From contig BRXU01000049.1 in assembly GCA_030267565.1 (NCBI GenBank), positions 124,001-188,000 on the forward strand: DNA of 64,000 nucleotides, in the 5' to 3' direction. A model generated the notes under the pieces. It was not told where the DNA came from. It saw only the letters and a program-made list of their open reading frames with translations, and ran no database searches. The translations under genes and the position numbers were made by a program. The DNA is from Pleodorina starrii. Its lineage: Eukaryota > Chlorophyta > Chlorophyceae > Chlamydomonadales > Volvocaceae. Shown one piece after another: positions 48,201-59,000 of the stretch; the stretch's first letter is position 1, and each line of letters starts with the position of its first letter.

Positions 48201-50789
48201 CGCACCGCTTCCTCACTGACTGACTGCCCTCAGCGACCGGTACCGTCACTCTCGGTCGCGAGAGGTGAATGGCAACGGTCCTCTTTCACCCACCTCCTCC
48301 TTATAAACCTCGGAAACCCTAAGCCAACTGCCCCCGCCCTCCGCCCTCCGCCCTCCGCCCTCCGCCGCCGCCGCCCCACCGGAATCAAAACCTCAGGCCG
48401 CGGCATCGGTTCCCTGACTCAGTCGCTGCTGCTGCTCCGCGACGTGCTGTCGCTGTTGGAGCCGCTGGCAAACACCCTAGAGGTAGGTACGGCAGGGTAC
48501 GACAGGGTACGGCAAGTACGACACGTATCCAGGACAGTTGCCGTACACACGGGGTTGCAAGTGTTTGCTCCCGCTTTAGATTGACGCGTGTGTGACGGGC
48601 CTTACATGCCTTACGTCCCCTGGGCAACGCATGCAACGACCCTAAAACCCTAAACCCTAAAACAACCCTTAAAACCCAAAACCCCAACTCTTCCCCCTCC
48701 CGCCTCTTTCCGGCCCCATTCTCGTGTACCCCTCCATCCCCCTCCGGCGGTATCTTCTCCGTCCCTTCCCTCATCCCCTGCCAACCAACCGCTCCATTTT
48801 CCCGCCCTCCCTCCAAGCTCCAACCCCTCCCCCCCTCCAGTCCGCTCGCAGCCCCCTGCTGACCGCCATTCGGTCCACCTGTCAGGACACCGGGCTGAGG
48901 GGGCTGCACACACGAGTGGAGGAGGTGGGTGTGGGAGAGCGGGGATGTGGGAGAGCGGGGATGTGGGAGGACGGGGATGTGGGAGGACGGGGACGGAGAG
49001 CTGAAGGGCTCGAAGAGTGGGGTTTGGGAGGCTGTCTACTTTTGGCTGCTTACACTTCAATTCAACTTGTCAAAAGTGTTTAGGCAAGTGGGAGGTAAAA
49101 AAACAAAGATGCCGCAGCAAAGTGGGAGTGCCGGCGGTTGGGTTGTGAGATGATGGGCGTCAACTAACTGATATGACGTTAGGCCCTTCCTGTCACTGGT
49201 CGTACCACATGTGATACGGACGGTACGACACGCACATACACACACACACACTTCCACACACACACTCGCACTCACACACTTCCACACACACAACACACAC
49301 CCAGGTACTGGACGAGGAGGCGACAGCGGCCGCGGCGCGCGGTGCTCCGTTCGTGTCCCGGGTTCAGCAGTGCTTCGCGATTCGTGCGGAGGCGGCGCCG
49401 GACGGTTTGTTGGAAGTGGCCCGTGGGTCGCTGTGTCGACTCACGGAGACGGTGCACGAGCTGGGGGCGCGGTACGCGGAGGAGATGGGGCTGCCGAGAC
49501 TCAAGGTTGGTGCTGGGTGGGTGAGGTCTAGGAAAGGGGTTTTAGGGTTTAAGGGTTTAAGGGTTTGCGTGGGTGTAGGTGAGAATTGTGTGTGTGCGTG
49601 TGTTGTTGCTACTGTGCGTGTGGGGGGGGGCGACTTTTCGAGACGGTGAGATGGATACACGAGCTGTGGTGGCGCAGCACTGGCGGCAAAGAAAACGGTA
49701 CGGGTGCAGCGGTAGTACGGATGGTGTACGGCATGTTGTTTGCCGCACAGGACACCCTGAGAGCCGTACAGGACGCCCACAGCAGACCTGAACAAAGGAT
49801 GGATCCCTCACAACGTCCCAATGACCCCCCCTCTTACCCCGGGGTTGGCGTCGCGCGTCGGGGTCGGGTTGGGGTCGAGGTCGCTGCCACCTACCCCTCG
49901 CCCCGCCCCGCTTCATTCAGGTGTCGTACAGCAGCCGCAAGGGCTTCTACCTCACCCTACCCACCGGCAGCGGCGGCGGCGGCGGCGGCGGCAGGAAGGC
50001 GCGACGCGACAGGGGCGGCGGCGGCGGCGGCGGCGGCGAAGACGACGCGGCGGCGGCGGGCGGCATGGCGGCGGCGCGGCCAGCAGTTACGGCAGAGGCG
50101 CTGCCGCCACAGTTGTTGGTTCTGGAGCAACGAGGCAACGGAGTGCTTCTGTTGACGAGTCACGAGCTCAACGCGCTGAATGCGAGACTACGGGACGCAA
50201 CCTTTGACTGCCTGCTGCTGACGCGACAGGTAACCGTCAACCGCCAAACGTTGTCGGTTGACGGTTGACATAATATACGGCAACGCCGTGTCAATTATCG
50301 ATCTCTTCACGGTGCCTCGGAGGCCGGTGCTGCTGACACTCCCTGTTTTGATTCCTTCCTTACTTTAGTCACTCCTGTTACTTCTAGCGCAACGAATTAA
50401 TTTAAAATATAGCCGTATCACATGGACCGACAGCAACAGCCCAACAGGTCCCTTTTCCATCCGTTTTGACGGTCTTTCAACGCACGTTGACCCGCGGGTC
50501 AGTTAGGGCGCTACGGTACCGTTCCTCGTCCGTACTGTGCCGTACTGTGCCGTATACAGCTCCTGGAAAACGTGGTTTCGGAGGCATTCGGCCACCTGGC
50601 GGCCCTTCAGCGGCTGGTGGACGGCGTCGCGATGCTGGACCTGATGGTGGGGCTGGCGGAAGTGGTGGGCGGCGGACCCATGGGTCAGTGCTGCCGCCCG
50701 CAGCTCCAGCTGGGCGGACCGCTGGCCATCGTGCAGGTACGTACGAATGTACGACGACACATATCGTACACGCTCCATACGCACGCTCC

Positions 50790-50822
<33 letters not shown>

Positions 50823-53800
50823 TTATATTATATATATTATGTATTTGTATTATATATGTGCGCTCCGCGCTTGCCGTGAATACACACGTAGGGTCGTCAT
50901 CCGCTCCTCGCAGCGCGTGCCTCCTCGCTGGCGGCTGGCGGCGGTGGTGGTGGCGGTTGTCGTGTGCAGGCGAATGACACGTTCGTGAGCTCCTCCGCTC
51001 CGCTTCACGTCATCACGGGTCCCAACATGTCGGGCAAGTCCACGTACCTGCACCAGGTGGGGTTGGGGAGGTTAGGGGTTGGGGAGGCGGGGGGGGTTGG
51101 GGGTTGGGGGAGGGGGGTTGGGGGTGGCGGTTGAGGGTCGGGGGAGGCGGGGTATTAGGGGGGAAATGTCGGAGGAGGCGGGAGCTTCGCATGTGAATAT
51201 GTGTGTGTATGTGTGTGTATGTGTGTATATATGTGTATGTATGTGTGTATGTCCCCTACCTTCCCTTCCCCGATCCCCTTCTCCCCCTCTCGCCCTCCCT
51301 CCCCATCACCTCAGGTTGCGTTGCTAGTGGTTATGGCCCAAGTGGGCTGTTGGGTTCCCGCGCAGTTCTTCGCCCTCAGCCCCTTCACCGCAATTATGGG
51401 CAGATTGGGACCGGGGGGCGGCGGCGGCGGCGGGGGATGCGGCGGCGGAGGTCCGGAGGACGACATGGAGTCGGGCAGCAGCAGTTTCCTGACAGAGATG
51501 CAGGTACGGCAGGCAGTACAGTACGGCAGTAGGCACCTCGGGTGTTTGTGCGGTGTGCTTCCTGCTGCACCGTGTGGAATGTAAGTGGACAGCGCACACA
51601 CACGCACACTAGCAGAGCAGGTCGGGCCTCAGGCGCACAGCCGCTACTGTGCGAGGGAATGCCGGTGAGACGTAAATGTAATGAGAGATCGCTTCCCGCG
51701 TGTGTGTATGGGGGGGTGTGCGATTTGTATCTCAGGGTTTTGTTCGTGGCATGGCACCGGTGGCTTTGCACCGTTGGTCGTATGTTTTTTAGGTGTATGT
51801 CTGTACGGCCTCCCTATGGGCCTCCCCACCCTGCAGGACGCGGCTGCCGTACTGGCATCCGCGACGTCACGGAGCCTGGTCCTTTTGGACGAGCTGGGAC
51901 GAGCTACCAGTACGGCAGACGGCGTGGGTCTCGCCTGGGCGGTGAGAGCTGCCCATCCTGACCGCTGACACACTTGACAAGGGGGGAGGGGGCAGGGGAG
52001 GGAAGGGGAGGAGGAAGGGGTTTAGGACGAACAGTGGAGGACGGCGAAGAGGGTTTCTGGCGGTGCTGAAGGCCCCCCGTGCGCGCGCGGCTGATCACCA
52101 ATGTACAGCATGCACCATGCTTGGTGTACGGCGACGTGGCTGTACATGTACGGCGCGCAGATCTCCGAGGAGCTGATGACCCGCGGGTCGGCGACACTGC
52201 TGGCGACCCACTTCCCGCAGCTGGGTGAGCTGGCGGTGCTGTACCCCCAGGCCCGACTGTGGAAACTTCATGTGAGTTGAGTGAGCGAGGGAATTAGTGA
52301 GAGAGTGAGGGTGTGAGAGAGTGAGTGAGGGAATGAATGCGTGAGTGAGTGAGTGAGTGAGTGAGTGACTGAGTGAGTGAGTGACTTGAGTGAGTGAATG
52401 AGTGAGGGAATGAATGCGTGAGGGAATGAATGGGGTGACCTTCTTTGAACGGGGTGACCGGATCTAAGCGGATTGGGGGCGAATTGATGAGTTGATTATT
52501 TGTGGCCGTGACGGGTCAAGTGACCCGTGGGTCGCCCCACATACTGCCCCACACTGCCCCACAGGTGGACACCGCTGCCGGGCAGTTGGATTGTCGTTGG
52601 CTGCTGCAGCCGGCTGCCTCCCTGGACTACTGCCACTACGGGCTGATGCTGGCTGCGGCTGCCGGACTGCCACCGGGTATCGTAGCGGAGGCGCGCAGGT
52701 ACCTGGTGACTGGTAGCTGGTAGCTGGTAGCTGGTAGCTGGTAGCTGGTAGCTGGTACTGATGTCAGACGTTGCTGGTGCGGGCTGGTATGGATTTGTGG
52801 TACCTGGTAAGGAATTGTTGTTGTTAGGAGAGGATGTGTGGTGTGGGAGTCTCTGTCTGTCCGTGAGCTAAATCTCACCGACCCTGACAGCCCAACCCCT
52901 TCCACAGCCAAGAAGCAGCCCCTAGGCGCCACTGCCCCTCCCTCCAACCCCCCTCCCTCTATTCCTCCCACCCTCCATTCCTCCCTCCCGCCCCTCCCTC
53001 CCTACCCTCCCCTCTCCGCCCTGCCCCTCCCTACCCCCCTCTCCTCCCTCCCTCCCTCCCCTCCCCTCCCCTCCCGCCCCTCCCTCCCTCCCTCCCTCCA
53101 TTCCTCCCCTCCCTCCCTCTCCCTCCTGCCCCGCCCTGCCCCTCCCTTCCACCCCTCCCCTCCTCCAGGGTCGCTGAGCTGTTGGAGGAGGCGGAGCGGC
53201 GGCGGGTGGAGGTGACGGCTGCCGGCAGCGGACTGTGGGCGACTGCGGCGTCGGTGTGCAGCCGGTGGGTGGGTGGGTGGGTGGATTCGCTTGATGCGTG
53301 CTCGCTTGATTCGCTTGATGCTGTACGGCATGTACAGCATGTTTGTTTGCTTGGAAAGCCGTCTCTCCCTTCAATTATGGATGCGCAATCACACCGCTTC
53401 CCCCCCCCCCTGGACCTCCCCAGGCTGGCGGTTCTGGCGCAGCAGTGGCGGCGAGGCGGTGGAACGGTGGAGGCGACGGAGGCGGTGGGTCGTGTCGTGT
53501 GGACTGTGGAGGCGCGCGTGTGGGCGCACCGGCGGCATCCGTATTGCTGTTGCCATTGTTACGGTACTCTTATTATTGTCTGCGTGCTGTATACCTGTAT
53601 TGGGAAAGCGCGCCTCATTTAGCTCCCAGCAATGCAAAGAGAGAGGGAGGGAGAGAGTTTGTTGCTGGTGCTGATTGCCCGCCCGTGAGCTGCTGAGAAT
53701 GATGCATGTGCCGCACCAGAAGGAACGTATCGTACATGCTCGTACGCTGCCGTACTGGCCCATCCACTATCGTACCGCAGGCCCTTCAGGTGCTTCGCGG

Positions 53801-53891
53801 CCTGCAGCAGGAGGCGGTGGCGGTGCCGCTGGGGGGACTGCGAAGAGAACTGGAGCTGGAAATAATGGGGAGGGGGAGGGGGACGGGTTAA
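45201..53891 (+). CDS. MSH4: Meiotic MutS homologue MSH4
   Basis: Predicted 1,027 aa from 19 exons: 45201-45490, 45958-46312, 46674-46764, 46978-47204, 47417-47568, 47762-47946, 48397-48482, 48841-48924, 49305-49505, 49921-50229, 50560-50736, 50970-51056, 51315-51503, 51837-51941, 52161-52271, 52565-52698, 53169-53264, 53424-53517, 53781-53891. The N-terminal mismatch-binding domain of MSH2/3/6 is absent, and the protein starts near [16 protein letters not shown] as MSH4 does. The lever/core region includes [17 protein letters not shown] and [13 protein letters not shown]. The ATPase has Walker [10 protein letters not shown] (736-744), SSSFLTEMQ, Walker [13 protein letters not shown] (Asp829, Glu830) and ATHF (about 861-864). 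With MSH5 it clamps onto recombination intermediates to promote crossovers. Gly/Ala insertions interrupt several loops. The ATG at 45201 is the first in-frame Met. The last two exons are less conserved and less certain. Confidence 0.93.
46456..46504. repeat. Perfect 21-bp inverted repeat with 7-nt loop in MSH4 intron 2
   Basis: The arms 46456-46476 and 46484-46504 are exact reverse complements (left arm begins GCCCAAATAGCGCGTACGGC). The 7-base spacer is GTGCAAG. Transcribed as part of the intron it would form a strong hairpin. Confidence 0.95.
47433..47444. repeat. GACCCRYGGGTC palindrome (AC core)
   Basis: Copy inside MSH4 exon 5, translated within GPTGP. Confidence 0.95.
48640..48690 (+). 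repeat. C-strand telomere-like repeats in MSH4 intron 7
   Basis: CCCTAAAACCCTAAACCCTAA and degenerate ACCC units lie in the pyrimidine-rich 3' half of the intron 48483-48840. Confidence 0.88.
49537..49566 (+). repeat. G-strand telomere-like repeats in MSH4 intron 9
   Basis: TTTTAGGG followed by TTTAAGGG units, about 30 bp after the donor at 49506. Confidence 0.88.
50489..50500. repeat. GACCCRYGGGTC palindrome (GC core)
   Basis: Copy in MSH4 intron 10, 60 bp before the acceptor. Confidence 0.95.
50675..50686. repeat. GACCCRYGGGTC palindrome (AT core)
   Basis: Copy in MSH4 exon 11, translated within GGPMGQ. Confidence 0.95.
50790..50860. repeat. TA-rich microsatellite in MSH4 intron 11
   Basis: About 14 TA dinucleotides then degenerate TAT repeats; an AT island in a GC-rich gene. 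Confidence 0.93.
52178..52189. repeat. GACCCRYGGGTC palindrome (GC core)
   Basis: Copy in MSH4 exon 15, translated within MTRGS just before the ATHF motif. Confidence 0.95.
52272..52440 (+). repeat. GTGA-rich tandem tract starting at an MSH4 splice donor
   Basis: The intron after exon 15 opens GTGAGTTGAGTGAG and continues as GTGA/GAAT repeats for about 170 bp. Confidence 0.92.
52522..52533. repeat. GACCCRYGGGTC palindrome (GT core)
   Basis: Copy in MSH4 intron 15, 31 bp before the acceptor. Confidence 0.95.
52712..52753 (+). repeat. Six tandem GGTAGCT units near an MSH4 splice donor
   Basis: Six perfect 7-bp units begin 13 bp after the donor at 52699. Each contains GGTA, similar to the donor itself. 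Confidence 0.92.
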
Positions 53892-54639
53892 GGAAGGGAT
53901 GGGTTAAGGAAGGAACGGAGTACTGCGATGGAGGATCAGACGAGATGACATTAGCGAGATTGGGGAGCCTACCGGGGAGCCAGCCCTACTTTGTAGGCGT
54001 ACCTGGTACATGGGGGGGAAGGTGGGGAGGGGATGGAAGAGAGCGAGAATGCTCGAGGCCTGCAAGCCTTAACCTGTGAAGACAATGGCGGCAGCGAGCC
54101 GGTGTGGTGGTGGTGGTGTGTGGTGGTGTGTGGTGGTGTGTGTGGGTGGGGGGCGGAGTTGTCTGCACCTGATGCCCCCCGGGTGTTATGAGCGGTGCTT
54201 CGGGGGAGTGTTTGCATAGGAGTGCAAGCTGGCGGTGCCCGGCAGCCCGCCCGGGGGGTTGTGGACCTTACCGTTTGGGGACCGGGTCATACAGCCTACT
54301 GCGGGGATTGTGGTGGCAAGGCTGCTGTTGCAGGGGGGGGACAGGGGGGCGACTGTCTTACTGACTGATACCGATTGACTTGACGGAAATGACCCAGTAA
54401 GCTGCTGTCAATGAGTGAGCAGCGCTGTACTGTACTAAAAGCAAGCACGCGGATGGAGGTATGCGAGTGGGGGTCTGTCCGGCACGTTGTTCAAATGGAC
54501 GGCCTGATGTTGTTGTTGTGTACAAACAAGTTTGATGCACAATCTCGAGTACTGCGACAGGCTCCCTGCAGGCTTGGACTTGGGCCCGTGCGCCACACTG
54601 AAGTGGAACACCGTACCGGTACAAGCCCAAAGCAACACC

Positions 54640-54790
54640 TATTTGAGGATCAAATTGCTCGCAGGACTTCATTGTTTGCCGCCCGGATTGCAGGCGGCCA
54701 TATGCTACTGCATCGGAACAGGCCGCGGCGCAGAGGCCCCGACTCTGGCACCTTCGCAAATACATAAGCAATCGTCGGAAGAGAGCATGG
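54640..54790 (+). pseudogene. Possible degenerate copy of the MSH4 5' end
   Basis: By eye this stretch aligns with 45155-45300, covering the MSH4 5' flank and the first codons. Shared blocks in the same order are ATCAA..TGCTC, GACTTCATT(T)GTTTGCCG, GCTACT, CGGAAC and CGGCGCA.AGG. It has gaps and no open frame equivalent to MSH4, so it would be a dead fragment. Confidence 0.4.
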
Positions 54791-55626
54791 CTTGATGCCC
54801 CCTCCCTTTAAATCCACCAGTTGTCGGGTGCGACCGCTGCATCTCCACGACAGCCGGGCACAGAACTGCGCAACATTCACAAAACGCACATGACCAGAAA
54901 AACGGAATGCGCCAGCCTGTTGACTGACTAACTAGCGCACACGGCAGCGACGGCCGCGGGATATGAACAAAAGCGTGCACTGTGCTTGTTGTTGTGTACC
55001 ACTAATGGCAGGAACCCTGCATGCGAGGGCGTCGTCGAGCAGACGGGCGGTAGAACACCTGATCGAAGATGCCACCGGGAACCTCTGCCCGGATTCTTGC
55101 CTCCTAGCCTTCGCCATTCTAAATTCTAGACCCACGCCCACTCGCCGCTCGGCCGCCTCTGACGCCGCATATCCATTTTCAAACGGGATGTGCGCACTGC
55201 GAAGAGGTCAGATGGGTTGGCTTGCCTTTCGTTCCGGCCGTGTCTTTCTGCCAGCCTCCCGTGCAGGTCCGAGCCCACCCCAACCCCGTCGTCCCCACCC
55301 CTCCATTCCTGCTATTTCTCCCCCGCTGCGTCGCCCCGCGAATCTCCACCCGCCCAAAATGCAGCCCCTGCGCCGCGCCTTCACAGATCACCCACGCCGC
55401 ATGCTCGCCCGCCCGCCCTGCACTCCCACCCGGCCATGTCATCTGCCGTCAATTCGGCCGCGGACACCCTGGTGCGCGGCCGGGTGCACCAGACCGCCGG
55501 AAGCACCGCTGCGTCCCCAATCACCCAAAAGACGTTACCAGCAGGTGGACACCGCGGCCGCGAGCGGCGCCACCACGAGGGCCGACAGCCGCCGCAAGCA
55601 TTGACTGCCAGCGCTAAAGGTCGCAC

Positions 55627-55627
<1 letters not shown>

Positions 55628-55663
<36 letters not shown>
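55628..55663 (+). repeat. CAG trinucleotide microsatellite, 12 copies
   Basis: Twelve uninterrupted CAG units in the intergenic region downstream of both convergent genes. Confidence 0.95.
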
Positions 55664-55665
<2 letters not shown>

Positions 55666-56062
55666 CTGCTGCCAAGGGCCCATTTGCCGCGCCCGGCGCT
55701 GCCCCGCCCTCCGACTGCCGCCTCGCCTCCACCGCGCCGCTGCCCAACTTCCTCTCTTTCCGTCGCCTGGCCTTCGCCGGCGGCCTTCACCGTCGCCCGG
55801 CGGCATCACCTTCACCGCCACCGCCATCACCCAGCCGAAGGCCTGGCCCCATAGCAGCAGCACAGCCGGCGCGCAAAGCGCTGGCCCCTTGCCATCCGGT
55901 TGCCATCCGGTTGCCATGGCCGCCGGCGTGCAAAGCGCTGGTCCATTGCCATCCGCTGGCCCATTGCCATCCGGTGGTGCCCCTCTGCCGCCACCGTGAG
56001 CCGCTCCGCTCCGCTCCACTCCGTGCGCCGCTGGCGCTGCCTCTTAACACCTCAAGGCGGGT

Positions 56063-59000
56063 TCAGTCCACGTGCGCGTTGACGATTCGGTGCAGCACCT
56101 TGATCCGCAGCAGCGGCATGTCGGCCTGGCGGAAGTCCAGCGGGGCGCCGGCGCCGCGGCGGTCGGCGAACATGATGGAGAAGACGCCGCAGTCGCAGCC
56201 GTTCTTCTGCTGGGGGATGTCCTTGGGGAACTCAACCGACCACTTGGACGTGTCCCACCTGCATGTGGCACCACGTAAACACGTGGATGGATGCATGGAT
56301 GGAGGCAGGCGGGCGGGCGGGCAGCGGCGGGCAGCGGCTAGGTTGGACTGGGTTGGAGACGGCGTGCGGCTGGGAGCGGCTGAACTGCACCAAATGCACT
56401 GGCGCGGCAGGATATGGGTTGGGGCTGAGACAGGTGGCAGGTGGCGGGGGGGAGGGAGAAGGTCAATTTCGCTTTCCCGGTTTCGTATTCGTGGTGTGAA
56501 AAGAAAGGGAAGGAGCACGGAGTGGAGCGGAGAGGGGTCGGGGTCGGGGTCAGGGAGGGCGGTATGTCCTACACAGTTGGAAGGGTACCCACCGGGTGCC
56601 GGGCTTGCAGTGGTAGTGAAAAGCAAGTACGTCAGGCGCTAGAGGACTAGAACATCGGCGGACGACTCACGCGGCCCCCAGCGCAACATGGTGCTACATT
56701 GGTTGTGGTGTTATGGTATTCCACATACTTCACATGCTCCCCACACACTCATATCGTCGCTTCGACGACGTTGGCCCAACCTCTGCCTCCTGCTCGCCGC
56801 TGCCCCTCCCAGTCCCCATTTTGTGTGAATAGATTCAGCGAGAGCGGGGCCAGACCGTCCACCCACTCCACTCCACGCGCCGCGCCACGCCACGCCGCGG
56901 CACTCACCGGTTCTTGAGCTTGTCCGCCGACTCGTCCGACACCCACCTAAGCAGGTGCTGCCCCAGCGCTTCGTCCTCACCCTGCGGACCAGATTTACCC
57001 CTGGTCGGCGTCAACATGCCAGTACTATTGTCGAGGCATGCATGCACGCGCACGCACGCACACACACACGCCTGGTCCGCCCTGCTCCGCGCCGACCCAC
57101 ACGACCACACGCAGCATCCAACGTGTCCATGTGCGGCCCCCACCGACCCCTGCCACCCACACTGACCCCTGCCACCCACGACGTGGGTAGCCCCCCAGCT
57201 ACCAAGACATTGATCGCCCCATCGCCGCCCTAGGAAGGGTGCTAGAGAACCCTACCCACCCTGAGAGAGTCGTAGTACCTCACGGCCCGCGCCCTGAGGT
57301 CGATCTCGGCGCAGGTCCAGTGGATGCCCTTGTGGATGGGCATGATGATGCGGTCCAGCTCAAGCACGTTGGGGGAGTCCTAGGGGGCAGCGGAGGAGGA
57401 GGGGAGAGAGAGAGAGGCAGCAGGCAGCAGGGGCGAGGTGACCGGGCGGGCGGCGCGGAAGCGGGCGGGTCGGCACGGGGCACGCAAAGCCGCACGGATC
57501 GCGGATCATCCAATGCAGCAGACAAGATACACGCTCACACGTGTGCCGGATTGCCGGTAGGGAGGCCTGGGCGTTTGGGACGCAGGCGCTGGTCGGCTGT
57601 AAAGGGCAGACGTGGTGCTGTGTGCCCTTGAAGCCTCAAGTCAGCGGGGGGCCAAGGACATACACGAGGGCGTGGGGGTTATCCACGTATAGGCCGGAGC
57701 CCGTGAACGGTAAAGTATCAGAAGAGGGCGGGGGGGGGGCGGCCTCACGCTGGGACCTCGAGCCGGGGTGACACCGCAGGATGACACCGCAGCGATGGAG
57801 CCGAGGCGCCGGTCGCATGCGTCCAGCACCACTTGGGTCAGAGGCAGGGAGGCCTGATCCTGCACCAAACGCCGTTTGGTGCCACGGCCCCCCTCTTCAA
57901 CGCCCTTTGTTGGCGACGGCCGCGCCCTCCCTCCCCCAAAAACGACGATGCCATCTTGCGCTTCCCCCTTTGAACCGCTGTTCCCTGGACACCGTCCCGC
58001 TCCCCAGTCTACCCGCCTCCGCAGCCCAGTCTATCTGGGTTCCGGACGTCGCCAACGCCACCTCCGTCCCATCCCGCTCTCGGTACCCCATTGCGCCCAC
58101 CGTCCCCCTCCCTCCCCCTCCTCTCCCCCCCCCCCCGAGCCCACCTGGAGCTTGTTGGCGAGCTGCTTGGGGCTGGTCCACCGCCGCACGTTGCCGTAGT
58201 TGTAGGTGCCATCGTCCTGTGGCGAGAGGTTTGCGGTGAGTTGACATGAAGTGGCTCGACAAGCGTGGCATAAGTGGCCGAGGAGGACGAACTGCCCAGC
58301 GCATGCCCAAGCGTGGGCCCGGGCGCCTCCAGGGAAGCCCAACAGTCCCGACCGTAAGGCACGCGTGTGCCGCCGCCTCAGCGGCGCAGCCCGGACGTTC
58401 GCAGCTGATGTGGTTTCGGAGCTGGTGCTTCCCGCCAGGGACGGACAACACCATGTACAGGAAAATCCTCTCCATGCCTTCCAGCCCCGCATCGCATCCT
58501 GTAAGTACGTAATTATCAACACCTTATCACCTGGAACAGCTTGTTGTAGAAGAAGCTGTTGAAGAAGTGGCACCGGGGGTTCGCCCGCCGGGCAGCAGCG
58601 CCGCCGCCGCCTGCTTGCGCCGCGGCGGCAGCGGTGCGGCGGAGCCGGGTGTCGCGCGCCTGCCACCATAACGACGAGGGTCAGAGGGTAATGGGGGGGG
58701 TGCCACCGACGGGGGAGGTTCTGAGGAAAGGGTTTGATCCACTGCAACACCGCAGGAAAGGAACGGCTGGGTTGCCGGCGTACCCGCAAACGGCGGGAGC
58801 TGACAGGCGCATTCGGTGACGGATGGGCGAATCGTTCCCGAGATGGAGCGCTTCCCACACGCGTCGCCACATCTTTATCCCACCCACAACCTCGAAGAGC
58901 CCCATCCTCCCCCCAACCCGCCCGCCCGCCGCCCCGCACCCGCCTTACCCCACACCATTCACACCGAGCCCTTGACACCCGACACCCCGCACTCCTCCCC

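Larger units (their letters stand above)
53892..56062. other. Region between the convergent MSH4 and SUMO-protease genes
   Basis: Both 3' UTRs must lie here; I find no TGTAA for MSH4 and no TTACA for the minus-strand gene close to the stops. It contains a stretch resembling the MSH4 5' end (54640-54790), 12 CAG triplets (55628-55663) and short duplicated segments around GCCATCCGGTTGCC (55885-55978). The long frame 55190-55999 is Pro/Ala/Gln-rich with no motif and is not called. Confidence 0.5.

Noticed and set aside
55190..55999. 269-codon frame with a poly-Gln run
   Set aside because: Poly-Gln comes from 12 CAG repeats; the rest is Pro/Ala/Arg with no domain, and the region is between two convergent 3' ends.
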